DNA of 19,925 bases, taken from positions 1 to 19,925 of the forward strand of contig JACPMT010000003.1 in NCBI GenBank assembly GCA_016185815.1, in the 5' to 3' direction. Below are positions 6,306 through 14,094 of this stretch, one piece after another; within the stretch, counting starts at the first letter, position 1; each line of letters starts with the position of its first letter. The translations under genes and the position numbers were made by a program. The notes under the pieces are model-generated. The model worked only from the letters and a program-made list of their open reading frames with translations, was not told the DNA's origin and did not search any database. Origin of the DNA: Candidatus Woesearchaeota archaeon (GTDB lineage Archaea > Nanobdellota > Nanobdellia > Woesearchaeales > GW2011-AR4).

Positions 6306-6977
6306 CTATTTATTCTGGTATATCAGGTATCTTTTTCCATCCTTTTCTATGTAAACCTTCACAGTGCCGTTGCCAACAACGCTGCCGCTTGCCTTAAGCG
6401 ACTTGATGCTGCCAGGATTCCTGACATTCCATTCATAAGCGCCGCTTTCATTTACTCTAAGGTTTAAGCTTTCATTATAGGCTGTTTCTTTGCTTAAGAC
6501 CACATAACCAACAACAGACGGCTTAAACAAAAACAGGCTTGTTATTATCAGCGCTAAAACAATAAACGGAATTGCATACGCAAACAACGGCTTTTGAGCC
6601 TTGAATTTAACAAGCCTTTCCTTTATTGTCGGCTTCAGCCCCTTTTCCTTAAAAATAAATTTAAATGACTCTTCTACGCTTTTTTCCTGCGCATCCAAGA
6701 TTCTTTCATTTGCTTCGATGCCAGCCTGTTCAGCATTCTTTAACTTTGCCTTGTATTTTTCAATATCCTGCGAGTGGAATTTAATCCAGTCATTCAGGTA
6801 GGAAATTTCCTCCTGCAAGTCTATATCCTGCAATGGGTCGCTTAATTTTAAATTATGTTTTGCCTTTGTCTCGTTAAGAAGATTAACTAGGATAATTTTA
6901 TCAGCATTTAATTTGCTGATTTTCCCCTCTAATTCAGCCAGCTTTCTCTTGCAGCTCTCTGTTATTTCACTATTCAT
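6306..6977 (-). CDS. Coiled-coil membrane protein sharing the external domain
   Basis: A 223-residue protein. The N-terminal 100 residues are charged and predicted coiled coil (cytoplasmic), followed by a basic segment, one membrane helix (131-151), the motif VVGYVV, and an external domain (163-220) that matches residues 44-94 of the neighbour at about 39 of 51 positions. The protein ends right after this domain (YLIYQNK), whereas the neighbour continues into a further beta domain. Its ATG overlaps the stop of the tandem-HTH gene (TCAT at 6974-6977), implying coupled translation. The shared domain probably arose by local duplication. Function unknown; a link between cytoplasmic coiled coil and cell surface is inferred. 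Confidence 0.8.
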   Translation of the reverse strand: MNSEITESCKRKLAELEGKISKLNADKIILVNLLNETKAKHNLKLSDPLQDIDLQEEISYLNDWIKFHSQDIEKYKAKLKNAEQAGIEANERILDAQEKSVEESFKFIFKEKGLKPTIKERLVKFKAQKPLFAYAIPFIVLALIITSLFLFKPSVVGYVVLSKETAYNESLNLRVNESGAYEWNVRNPGSIKSLKASGSVVGNGTVKVYIEKDGKRYLIYQNK

Positions 6978-7516
6978 TTTTTCTTCCTGTAGCGGTCATA
7001 GACACTCCATATGTTCCTTTCATCGCGGTTCAGCAGCACGGCAATTTGGCTGTAGCGCAAATTGAAATTGCCTTTCAGGTAGCTGACAATCGCCTCAAGA
7101 ACGCTCAATTTTCTGTCGGTTAAAATAGAAACAGGAATGGAGAATTTAGGCTCTTTTACAGGCAACTTTTCTTTTCTCTTTTGTAATGCATTATGATAAG
7201 TGGCCCATACAGTTCTATCGTCTCTGTTTAGAGCTAATGCAATTTCATGATATCTAGATTTAAATTCCTCTTTTAGATATTTTATAATAGCTTCAAGGCA
7301 GCTTAGCTCTTTATTATCAAAAATAGAAATTGGAATTAATGCTTCTGAAATAGTCTTTTCCTCAGCTAAGCTTAGAATTTCAGAAGCATTAAGCTTGTAT
7401 TTCTCTTTTAAACTTTCAAGCAAAGACTTTAGAACGTAAAATGATTTGTCTTCTTTGATTGATTGTAGATGGCTTTTGGAAAGAATTTTTCCAGAATTTG
7501 CCTTCTCACTAACCAT
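6974..7516 (-). CDS. Tandem helix-turn-helix protein (copy B)
   Basis: A 180-residue paralogue of the protein at 1875-2384. It has two units (about 61-113 and 124-180), each starting IP(I/V)SI and ending in an HTH with the LNRD(D/E)R signature (ALALNRDDRTVWATY; VLLNRDERNIWSVY). Here both units keep the signature. The N-terminal 60 residues are helical and less conserved. DNA identity with copy A is visible too, for example GTTCAGCAGCACGGCAAT in both C-terminal repeats (plus-strand reading). ATG at 7516 is about 27 bases from a TATA box (minus strand, near 7540-7548). It overlaps the downstream membrane protein gene by ATGA, just as copy A overlaps its own. Likely a DNA-binding regulator of its operon (inference). 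Confidence 0.82.
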   Translation of the reverse strand: MVSEKANSGKILSKSHLQSIKEDKSFYVLKSLLESLKEKYKLNASEILSLAEEKTISEALIPISIFDNKELSCLEAIIKYLKEEFKSRYHEIALALNRDDRTVWATYHNALQKRKEKLPVKEPKFSIPVSILTDRKLSVLEAIVSYLKGNFNLRYSQIAVLLNRDERNIWSVYDRYRKKK

Positions 7517-7518
7517 AT

Positions 7519-7577
7519 TACTTAATATATATGTATATATTTATAAATATTTCTATATTTTACTTAATATATATGTA
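7519..7577. repeat. 17-bp direct repeat pair in the promoter of HTH gene B
   Basis: TACTTAATATATATGTA occurs exactly at 7519-7535 and 7561-7577, 42 bp apart (about four helical turns), on either side of the TATA region of the tandem-HTH gene. This spacing suits binding by a protein with two DNA-binding units. Confidence 0.6.
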
Positions 7578-7708
7578 ATTAAAAACAGAAATAAATCTCT
7601 AAAAGGTTATTGGTAAATAGCAAAACAATAAGCATAAGATTAAATAATTTAGAAAAACCAGGTTTGTGTATAGAAATCCGGCTAGAAATTTAGGAAAAGG
7701 TGGTTCTT

Positions 7709-9946
7709 TTAACTGGAAGATTCTGTAGCGTCTTGGTTACTATCATTTTTTAGCTTCTCTGTATATCTACACTTTGGAAACCGGTTACAGGCATAAAATT
7801 TTCCATAAATCGAGCTTCTCAGCACAATGTCACCTTCATTGCACTTAGGGCATTTCCTTTTGATGTCGCCTTTTGCAATTGCCTTTGCCTGTGCGCCAGC
7901 CTCTCCAGCAACATTCTTGCTTGGGCATTTCGGATTCAGGCAGAATTCCAATGGCTGCCTTGCTTTTTTGATGGCAAGAACCATCGGAAAACCGCAGACA
8001 TCACAAACTTTCTTGGCAGGTTTTATGAATGCGTTCTTGGGCAGCGAAAAGACTGTCTTGCAGGCTGGATATTTGTTGCAGGCTGCAAAGCTTCCATAGC
8101 GCCCCCTCCTGATTATCAGATTGCCTTGCCTGCATACAGGGCAGATTCCAAGAAAAGCCATTTCATCCTGAGTTGCACGATTTGCCTTTGAGAGGCCTGT
8201 CCCAATCTCCTTCTCATGCTTTTTGAAATCAACTATGATTTTTGTTATTGCGTCTTTTGCATCCTCCAGAATATTCTCCTTTTTTTGCTTTCTTTCCCTT
8301 ATCTTCTCCATCTCAATTTCAAAATGTTGTGTCAATTCTTCATCAATTATCTTTGGGCAGTATTTCTCAAGAGTTTCAATTGTTGATATTCCAAGGTTAG
8401 TTGCCTCTATTGCCTTTTCCTTTACATAGCCCCTGTTGAATAATGTGTCAATAATCTCTGAGCGTGTCGCTTTAGTCCCAAGGTTTCTTTTTTCAAGCTC
8501 TTTTATTATGGAAGCTGGCGTGTATCTTTTAGGCGCTTGCGTCTCTTTGTCAAGAAGCTCAATTTTCCTGACTTTTACTTTGTCATTCTCATTTACATTT
8601 GGAAGCTCAATCTCCTCAAGCTGCACATAAGGCGCATAAAGCACATGCCAGCCTTTCTCTGTTGTTCTTGTTCCCCTTGCAATGAATATTTCTTCATTGC
8701 AGTTAAGCTCAATAACTATTGTTTCCCTTACAGCATGCTCTGCAAATGCTGCAAGAAACCTTTTTGCAACCAAGTCATAGATTTTGGCATCTTTTTCCTT
8801 CAGGCCTTTTGGTGCAACCCCTGTCGGGAATATGGCAGGATGCGCAGGGTCTGTTTTTTTGCCGTTGTTTGGCAGTATTTTTGGCTTGTTTAGTATTTTT
8901 TTTGTTGATTCAGAATAGTTTTTTTGCTTTGCCAGCTCGCCCAGGATTTTTTCATAGCCTATTGAAGGGGGCAGCTGCTGGCTTGATGTTCTTGGGTAGG
9001 ATATAAGCCCCGATGTGTAAAGCTCCTGCGCAATTTCCAGTGTTTCTTTTGGCGATATGTTAAAGCACCTGTACGCCTCTACCTGCAGGGAAGTCAGGTC
9101 GAACGGGAAAGGAGCTGCCTGGTTGAATTTTTTTTTCTCGATATTTTCTACTTTCGCGTCTTTCGCATCTTTCGTCTTTTCAATCGCAGCATCCGCTTTT
9201 TCTCTTTCCCAAAACTTGTCCTGGCTGTGCCATGCAGTTATCTCTTGCTTGTCATATTCGCAAATCAATTTTATCTGCCAGAACGGGACTGGCTTGAACG
9301 CCTTTATTTCGCGCTCCCTGTCAACAATAATCTTTAATGCAGGCCCCTGCACCCTCCCGGTTGACATTATTTTGAATGCTCCTGTGCTTTTGATTGCAGA
9401 TGTCAATGCACGGGAATAGTTGACCCCGTTGAAGAAATCCAAAAAATGCCGTGTTTCGCCGGCTTCAATCTGCCCCCAGTCCAGGTGCCTGCTTTTGCTT
9501 CTGTAAGACTCTCTCAAATCGTCTTTTGTCAGCGTGGAAAACTTCATCCTGCAGGCATCTTTCCGGTTGCAGGCAAATTTTATGATATTGCTCCCTATGA
9601 CAGAGCCTTCCTGGTCATAGTCTGTAGCTACTGTGAACTCGTCGGCATTTTTGCACAGCTTTTTGATTGCACTAAGGTATTTTTTTGTAAATGCAGAGCT
9701 TTTTGCAGTTTCAGAAACAGGCTTCCACTCTATGTCAAATACAGGAAATGTCCAGCCCCTCTTTTCCTTCTCCCCAAGGCCGTACAAATGCCCGACAGCG
9801 CACGCAACAACAATATCTTTTTTTCCATGCGTTAATTTATAGTATGGAACTCCCTGGTGGCTTTCCTTAACCGGCTTTCCGTCTGCCAATGCTTCCGCTA
9901 TTCTTTTGGCTGCATTGGGCTTTTCTGTTACAATCAATTCATGCAT
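7709..9946 (-). CDS. topA: DNA topoisomerase I (archaeal type IA)
   Basis: A 745-residue enzyme that relaxes negatively supercoiled DNA by a single-strand break through a 5'-phosphotyrosine. The N-terminal TOPRIM domain has E8 (IVTEKP) and the acidic D109-x-D111-x-E113 (DYDQEG). The catalytic tyrosine is Y317 in LISYPRTSSQQLP. The usual SxGRVQGP motif is at 195-202, and the region around 490-500 (GTKATRSEIID) is typical of the family. Three C-terminal four-cysteine zinc ribbons follow: C602/605/623/629, C648/651/669/674 and C699/702/720/726. Length is normal for archaeal TopA. ATG at 9946 has a TATA-like TTTTTTAAATAATC about 27 bases upstream, so the message is probably leaderless and monocistronic. 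It lacks any helicase part, so it is not reverse gyrase, which agrees with a non-hyperthermophile. Confidence 0.97.
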   Translation of the reverse strand: MHELIVTEKPNAAKRIAEALADGKPVKESHQGVPYYKLTHGKKDIVVACAVGHLYGLGEKEKRGWTFPVFDIEWKPVSETAKSSAFTKKYLSAIKKLCKNADEFTVATDYDQEGSVIGSNIIKFACNRKDACRMKFSTLTKDDLRESYRSKSRHLDWGQIEAGETRHFLDFFNGVNYSRALTSAIKSTGAFKIMSTGRVQGPALKIIVDREREIKAFKPVPFWQIKLICEYDKQEITAWHSQDKFWEREKADAAIEKTKDAKDAKVENIEKKKFNQAAPFPFDLTSLQVEAYRCFNISPKETLEIAQELYTSGLISYPRTSSQQLPPSIGYEKILGELAKQKNYSESTKKILNKPKILPNNGKKTDPAHPAIFPTGVAPKGLKEKDAKIYDLVAKRFLAAFAEHAVRETIVIELNCNEEIFIARGTRTTEKGWHVLYAPYVQLEEIELPNVNENDKVKVRKIELLDKETQAPKRYTPASIIKELEKRNLGTKATRSEIIDTLFNRGYVKEKAIEATNLGISTIETLEKYCPKIIDEELTQHFEIEMEKIRERKQKKENILEDAKDAITKIIVDFKKHEKEIGTGLSKANRATQDEMAFLGICPVCRQGNLIIRRGRYGSFAACNKYPACKTVFSLPKNAFIKPAKKVCDVCGFPMVLAIKKARQPLEFCLNPKCPSKNVAGEAGAQAKAIAKGDIKRKCPKCNEGDIVLRSSIYGKFYACNRFPKCRYTEKLKNDSNQDATESSS

Positions 9947-10101
9947 GATTTACTGGAATTTAGTTGATTATTTAAAAAAGTTATGAAAACAGGCATTTTT
10001 TATTGTTTTTTGTGAAAATTTTAATGCGCTCATTTAAACAAAATTATCGTCGATAAAAACAAAAGGCGCTTATGCCGGCGTTAAAGGTTTGTTAAGTGCA
10101 T

Positions 10102-10140
10102 TTTTTGTTCTTTCTGGCAAATTGCACGTTGGAACAAAAA
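10102..10140 (-). terminator. Hairpin behind the permease gene
   Basis: TTTTTGTTC (10102-10110) and GAACAAAAA (10132-10140) form a 9-bp stem just after the permease stop; on the minus strand it ends in a run of A rather than T. A separate 11-bp palindrome TATCGTCGATA lies at 10045-10055. Role as terminator or 3' stabiliser is inferred. Confidence 0.4.
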
Positions 10141-10150
10141 TAATCAAAAA

Positions 10151-11521
10151 TTAAAGTTTATCCCTTTTTCCCGCCCAGAAGTAATATACGATTGATATCA
10201 CAATTATCGTTGGGATTGCAGCGGTGTACTTCTCCCTTAATCTGGGAAGCCCAAATGCAATTATCCAGTAAATTACAGTGCCAAGTATTAATGTTGCAAC
10301 TGCAGGCGCATTCCACCCGTTTTTATACCAGTAGGCGCCGCCTTTTTCTTTGAAAATATCGTCGCTGTACTGCCTTTTCTTCACAAAAAAATAATCAACT
10401 AATGTCAGGGTCCACAGTGGGACAACAATTGCCCCTAAAAAGTCCAGGAAGAAGATGTAGAACCCGACAAAATTCGGAGACAACAGCGGGACAAGCGCCA
10501 CCGGGACAATTACAAATGCCGAAATAAGCAGTAATTTTCTAATCTTCATCCTATGCCTTGGGTTGATGTTGGACATCCCCAATGCAGAAGCATATATGTT
10601 CCCGGCGTTAGTTGCAATTGTTGCTGCCAAAATAACAATGTAGGCAATCCACCCAAACCCAAGCTTTGTGGTTGTGCTGCTGGGATCTGATGCAGCCGGA
10701 TTGTAAGCCCCTGCTGAAACTGTCAGGAAAACAACCCCCAAAGCACCGACAAAAAACCACCAGTATTGCGCGAGATTTGCGCCAATAAAAGGCCCCAATG
10801 ATCCAGCTCTTGGACTTTTTGCAAATCTTGAAAAATCGCCTATAAACTGCCACGTCCAGTTGTACGCTATCAGCAAGTCAATCAGCAGGGCAAATGTTAT
10901 CGTGTAGGTTATTGAAAAAATGCCGCTTCCAAATACCGCCTTGAGCCCTTCTGCCGGAGGTGTCCAGTCCAGCAGGCTTAAAAAGCCCCAGTTGCTTAAT
11001 ACAAGGTATGTCTGGTAAGCCCCAAGCGCGATTAATGAAATAACAGCTACCCATTCCATCCATTTTATTATCTTATGCCCTGCAACTGCAAATGCCCCCT
11101 GCAAAAAGCATATAACCAAAATGCTGACAACCATGTATTGCTGGTATCCTTGCTGGAGAAAAGCAGGCCATCCGAGCCAAATGCTGAAAATAAAGCTCAT
11201 TGCAATTGCTGCAAGAAAAACATTCACAGCCCCCCACCCAAAGCCAAAAATCAAATAAAAGACAGAAGGCAGCTTTGAGCCTTTAATCCCGAATGTCGGC
11301 CTTACCAAAGCCATCGAAGAGGCCCCTGTTTTTGACGCTATATAACCAAGCAAAGCCCATGGTATAAAAATAATTGTGCTGAAGACAAAAATCAGCAGGA
11401 AAGCGCCAGGCAGCCCTGCAAAGCCTGCCATCAGGGCGCCATAATACCATGCAGCCGGCAATGACGCAGCTCCGAACCATAAAATTGTTTCATCCCAGAA
11501 AGTAAAGTTTCTTGATACTAT
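10151..11521 (-). CDS. NCS1-family nucleobase (cytosine/purine/allantoin-type) permease, 5' end irregular
   Basis: About 436-456 residues with 11-12 hydrophobic segments. Features typical of NCS1 transporters are FWDETILWFGAASLPAAW at the N-terminus, a GYIASKTGASSMALVRPTFGIKG loop after the second helix, and WTWQFIGDFSRFA near the middle. It would import a nucleobase or related compound with H+ or Na+. The first ordinary start in frame is TTG at 11461, but clear family-like sequence (SRNFTFWDETILWF) continues upstream to 11521 in the same frame. There it meets an in-frame TGA (11522-11524), preceded by ATG codons at 11539 (same frame) and 11535 (other frame). So either a rare start codon (ATA at 11521) is used or the gene carries a frameshift or nonsense change. 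Substrate cannot be told; the PfkB kinase nearby makes nucleoside salvage conceivable. Confidence 0.85.
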   Translation of the reverse strand: MVSRNFTFWDETILWFGAASLPAAWYYGALMAGFAGLPGAFLLIFVFSTIIFIPWALLGYIASKTGASSMALVRPTFGIKGSKLPSVFYLIFGFGWGAVNVFLAAIAMSFIFSIWLGWPAFLQQGYQQYMVVSILVICFLQGAFAVAGHKIIKWMEWVAVISLIALGAYQTYLVLSNWGFLSLLDWTPPAEGLKAVFGSGIFSITYTITFALLIDLLIAYNWTWQFIGDFSRFAKSPRAGSLGPFIGANLAQYWWFFVGALGVVFLTVSAGAYNPAASDPSSTTTKLGFGWIAYIVILAATIATNAGNIYASALGMSNINPRHRMKIRKLLLISAFVIVPVALVPLLSPNFVGFYIFFLDFLGAIVVPLWTLTLVDYFFVKKRQYSDDIFKEKGGAYWYKNGWNAPAVATLILGTVIYWIIAFGLPRLREKYTAAIPTIIVISIVYYFWAGKRDKL

Positions 11522-11526
11522 TCAGA

Positions 11527-11570
11527 AAACGACATGCATTATCTGTATATTAATGTCGTTTCTATAAAAT
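11527..11570. promoter_or_regulatory. Divergent promoter with 9-bp inverted repeat
   Basis: AAACGACAT (11527-11535) and ATGTCGTTT (11553-11561) are exact inverted copies, 17 bp apart, between the permease (-) and NurA-like (+) genes. A TATA box TCTATAAAAT for the rightward gene is at 11561-11570, 24 bases from its ATG. An AT-rich ATTAATATAC (minus strand) for the permease lies within the spacer. The arrangement fits a shared operator. Confidence 0.5.
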
Positions 11571-11589
11571 CAATAAACTTAAAAAATCA

Positions 11590-12642
11590 ATGGGAATACC
11601 CAAAGCCATGTACGATGAAGTTGTTGAAAAAATCCTCAGGTCCATTGGCGGAAATTTAGTTACAGCATCGTATCCAAAATTCTCGGGGGAGGGCTACAGG
11701 GCATACAGGATTGATTCAAGGAATTTTCACCCAATTGGGAAATACGGCTTAAACAAAAGAATTGCCTTTGTTGACGGCGGCAATGCAGAAATACTTGCTT
11801 CTGCAAATTTTTCATTGAACTTGATAAGAATTTGTTATGTCATTTATCAGGGCAATAAAAAACTGTCATTCAAAAAATTTGAAATCCTGGCATTTATACA
11901 AGCGATAAGCCAAAACAATGAAATTTATTTTAAAACAACATTCTTCAAAACAAAAAATTTTATTGATATTGAAGAAATGTCATTTAGCTCTTTTGATCAC
12001 ACCTTAATGCTTGGAATAAACCGCGCGGATATAAGCGCTGTGGCAAATGCCATGCGAAGATTTGCAGAGTTAAAGCTTGCAAAAATTATTGCTGATGGTA
12101 AGTTATCGGATATTGTTGTTTTAGATGGCAATTTACAAAGCACTCTTACGAATGAAATCGAATATCTAAGCCAGCTTTATGAGTCCTGCAGCAAAAACAG
12201 CATTATTCTGTCTGCTTTAAGCAAGACAACCTCTTTATTCACAGACAACGGGAACTTGCTAAGCGTTGTTTTAAGCAGCATAAGCAATTTTCCATCGTGG
12301 TTCTACCACCCAATTGCTGAAATAAATAATATTAATCATAAAGCAGAAATGTTTTTTGTCAAGCTGCATGAAAGTTCAAAGCATATCTTCAGGTTCGAGA
12401 TTTTTAACGTGCAGAAAGCAAAGGCAGAAGAAACAATAAATGCAATAGCAGGCAACTGCATCGACCCAGTCTTTATAGGCTATCCATATGGCTTGGTGGA
12501 GGCAGACAAATTAGCAAGGATAGGCAACCAGGAAAAAGAATCATTGAAAACAATATTTTTAGTCAATCTAAGAAACAAGAATATTGAAAAATATCTGAGC
12601 TCTGCAAATGCCCATGAAATCCTTGATAGGATAAGTTTTTAA
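11590..12642 (+). CDS. nurA: NurA-like 5'-3' nuclease
   Basis: A 350-residue protein with the layout of NurA: an RNase-H-like core with an acidic strand early (IAFVDGGNAEIL, D62) and a second acidic strand mid-way (DIVVLDGNLQ, D179), plus a late segment VFIGYPYGLVEADKLARI typical of the C-terminus. NurA resects DNA ends with the HerA ATPase, Mre11 and Rad50 in archaeal recombination repair. None of those partners is in the window. The sequence is divergent, so the assignment is by motif pattern only. ATG at 11590 without a ribosome site and 24 bases from a TATA box indicates a leaderless message. The PfkB gene follows 23 bases later and is probably co-transcribed. Confidence 0.7.
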   Translation: MGIPKAMYDEVVEKILRSIGGNLVTASYPKFSGEGYRAYRIDSRNFHPIGKYGLNKRIAFVDGGNAEILASANFSLNLIRICYVIYQGNKKLSFKKFEILAFIQAISQNNEIYFKTTFFKTKNFIDIEEMSFSSFDHTLMLGINRADISAVANAMRRFAELKLAKIIADGKLSDIVVLDGNLQSTLTNEIEYLSQLYESCSKNSIILSALSKTTSLFTDNGNLLSVVLSSISNFPSWFYHPIAEINNINHKAEMFFVKLHESSKHIFRFEIFNVQKAKAEETINAIAGNCIDPVFIGYPYGLVEADKLARIGNQEKESLKTIFLVNLRNKNIEKYLSSANAHEILDRISF

Positions 12643-12665
12643 ACAATAAAATAAATTATTTCTTC

Positions 12666-13649
12666 ATGTACGATGTAATAACCGTAGGCAGCGCCACTAT
12701 TGATGTTTTTGCAAAAACGAGGTTTTCTGAGCTGATAAAGATTATTGACCCAAAAGGCGAAACTGACTTGCTTGCATTTCCATCTGGCTCAAAAATACTG
12801 ATTGACGAGCTCGAGTTCACAACAGGGGGCGGAGGAACAAACACAGCTGTTGCATTGTCAAAGCTTGGCCACAAAGTTGGATTTATAGGCAAGCTCGGCA
12901 CAGGCACGAATTCTGACTTCATTCATAAAAACTTAAAAAAGGAAAAAATTGACATGCTTTGCGCGCATGGAAAAGGTCATGCCGGCTATTCCGTAATCCT
13001 TGACACGCTGGAGCACGACAGGACCATCTTGACTTATAAAGGAATTAATGACGAATTAAGGCATGAGGACATTCCATACAGGAAACTAAAGACAAAATGG
13101 TTTTATTTCGGCGCAATGCTTGAGGAGTCATTCCACACACAGGAGAGATTAGCTGAATTTGCGCAGCAGCATAATATAAAGATTGCTTTCAACCAAAGCA
13201 CTTACATTGCAGAGAAAGGAATCAATCATTTAAAGCACATACTCAGCAGGACAGAATTGCTGGTTTTGAACAGGGAAGAAGCAAGCCTGCTTGTTGGAAA
13301 GGATTCAATGGAAGGGCTTTTGTTCAGGCTCAAAAGCCTAGGACCACAAATTATTGTTATAACTGACGGCAAAAATGACTTGTATGTTGTTGATGAAAAA
13401 TATGTTTACACTGCCAAGCCCCCTTTTGTCAAGATTGTAGACACAACCGGAGCAGGAGACGCTTTTGCTTCGTCATTTTTATCCGGAATGCTAAAGAAAA
13501 ATAACATTGAGTTTGCAATCAGGCTTGGCATAGCAAATTCGCATTCTGTAATCATGCATTACGGCGCAAAGAATATTTTATTGAGTTACAAAGAAGCGCT
13601 GAAAGCGATGAAAAAATTGAAAATCAAAATACACAAGAAAAAGATATAA
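12666..13649 (+). CDS. PfkB-family (ribokinase-like) sugar/nucleoside kinase
   Basis: A 327-residue protein with all hallmarks of the ribokinase family: N-terminal GSATIDVF; GGGGTNTAVALSKLG (54-68) for substrate binding and the lid; LVLNREEA (199-206), with N202 and E204 of the NxxE-type Mg site; and DTTGAGDAFASSFLSG (259-274) with the catalytic base D265 and anion hole. It phosphorylates a sugar or nucleoside hydroxyl with ATP; the substrate cannot be told from sequence alone. Its ATG follows the NurA-like gene by 23 bases with no visible ribosome site. Its stop is three bases from the stop of the convergent Rieske gene. Confidence 0.93.
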   Translation: MYDVITVGSATIDVFAKTRFSELIKIIDPKGETDLLAFPSGSKILIDELEFTTGGGGTNTAVALSKLGHKVGFIGKLGTGTNSDFIHKNLKKEKIDMLCAHGKGHAGYSVILDTLEHDRTILTYKGINDELRHEDIPYRKLKTKWFYFGAMLEESFHTQERLAEFAQQHNIKIAFNQSTYIAEKGINHLKHILSRTELLVLNREEASLLVGKDSMEGLLFRLKSLGPQIIVITDGKNDLYVVDEKYVYTAKPPFVKIVDTTGAGDAFASSFLSGMLKKNNIEFAIRLGIANSHSVIMHYGAKNILLSYKEALKAMKKLKIKIHKKKI

Positions 13650-13652
13650 TTC

Positions 13653-13961
13653 TTAATCAACAGCAACCATCACATCACTGCCTTCAACTTTAACTTGGTA
13701 AGATGCAACTTTTGCAGTTGGTAGCATAGCATTTGCGCCAGTTTTAACATTGTATCTCCAACCGTGCCAAGGGCACGTAACAACATCCCCCTCGAGAAAA
13801 CCTTCTCCTAAAGGGCCGCCCCTGTGCAGGCATGTATTGCTTATGGCAAAAAATTCCCCATCTACGTTAAACAATGCAACATCTGTGCCATTGGCATTTA
13901 CAACCTTGTTTTCGCCTGGTTTTAAATCGTTTGAACCAGCAACTCTCACAAAATTTGGCAT
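13653..13961 (-). CDS. Stand-alone Rieske [2Fe-2S] protein
   Basis: A small soluble ferredoxin-type Rieske protein of 102 residues from ATG at 13961. The cluster motifs are C-L-H-R-G-G-P-L (C44, H46) and C-P-W-H-G-W (C63, H66), as in NirD-like and dioxygenase-associated ferredoxins. There is no membrane anchor and no oxygenase or reductase partner nearby, so its electron partner is unknown. GTG codons at 13973 and 13970 would add four residues. I prefer the ATG because GTGGTG six bases upstream can serve as ribosome site and TTTATATATA (minus strand, 13996-14005) places transcription start just before it. It is divergent from ppsA. Confidence 0.9.
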   Translation of the reverse strand: MPNFVRVAGSNDLKPGENKVVNANGTDVALFNVDGEFFAISNTCLHRGGPLGEGFLEGDVVTCPWHGWRYNVKTGANAMLPTAKVASYQVKVEGSDVMVAVD

Positions 13962-14051
13962 TTGATACACCACAATAAATATGGGATTTTTAGAGTATAT
14001 ATAAACTTTTTTATTGTTTTTTATTCCTTAAATTACTTCAAATCCAAAACC

Positions 14052-14089
14052 TTTATATAAATAACAAAAGACATTATTCCAAAGAGGTG
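14052..14089 (+). promoter_or_regulatory. ppsA promoter and ribosome site
   Basis: TATA box TTTATATAAATA at 14052-14063 and ribosome site GAGGTG at 14084-14089, five bases before the GTG start at 14095. This pair decides the GTG as the true start and gives a leader of about 15 bases. Confidence 0.75.
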
Positions 14090-14094
14090 TCAGA

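Noticed and set aside
8537..9835. Several long plus-strand frames opposite topA
   Set aside because: They are antisense shadows of a well-supported gene: Cys/Phe-rich, no start signals, no recognisable motifs.
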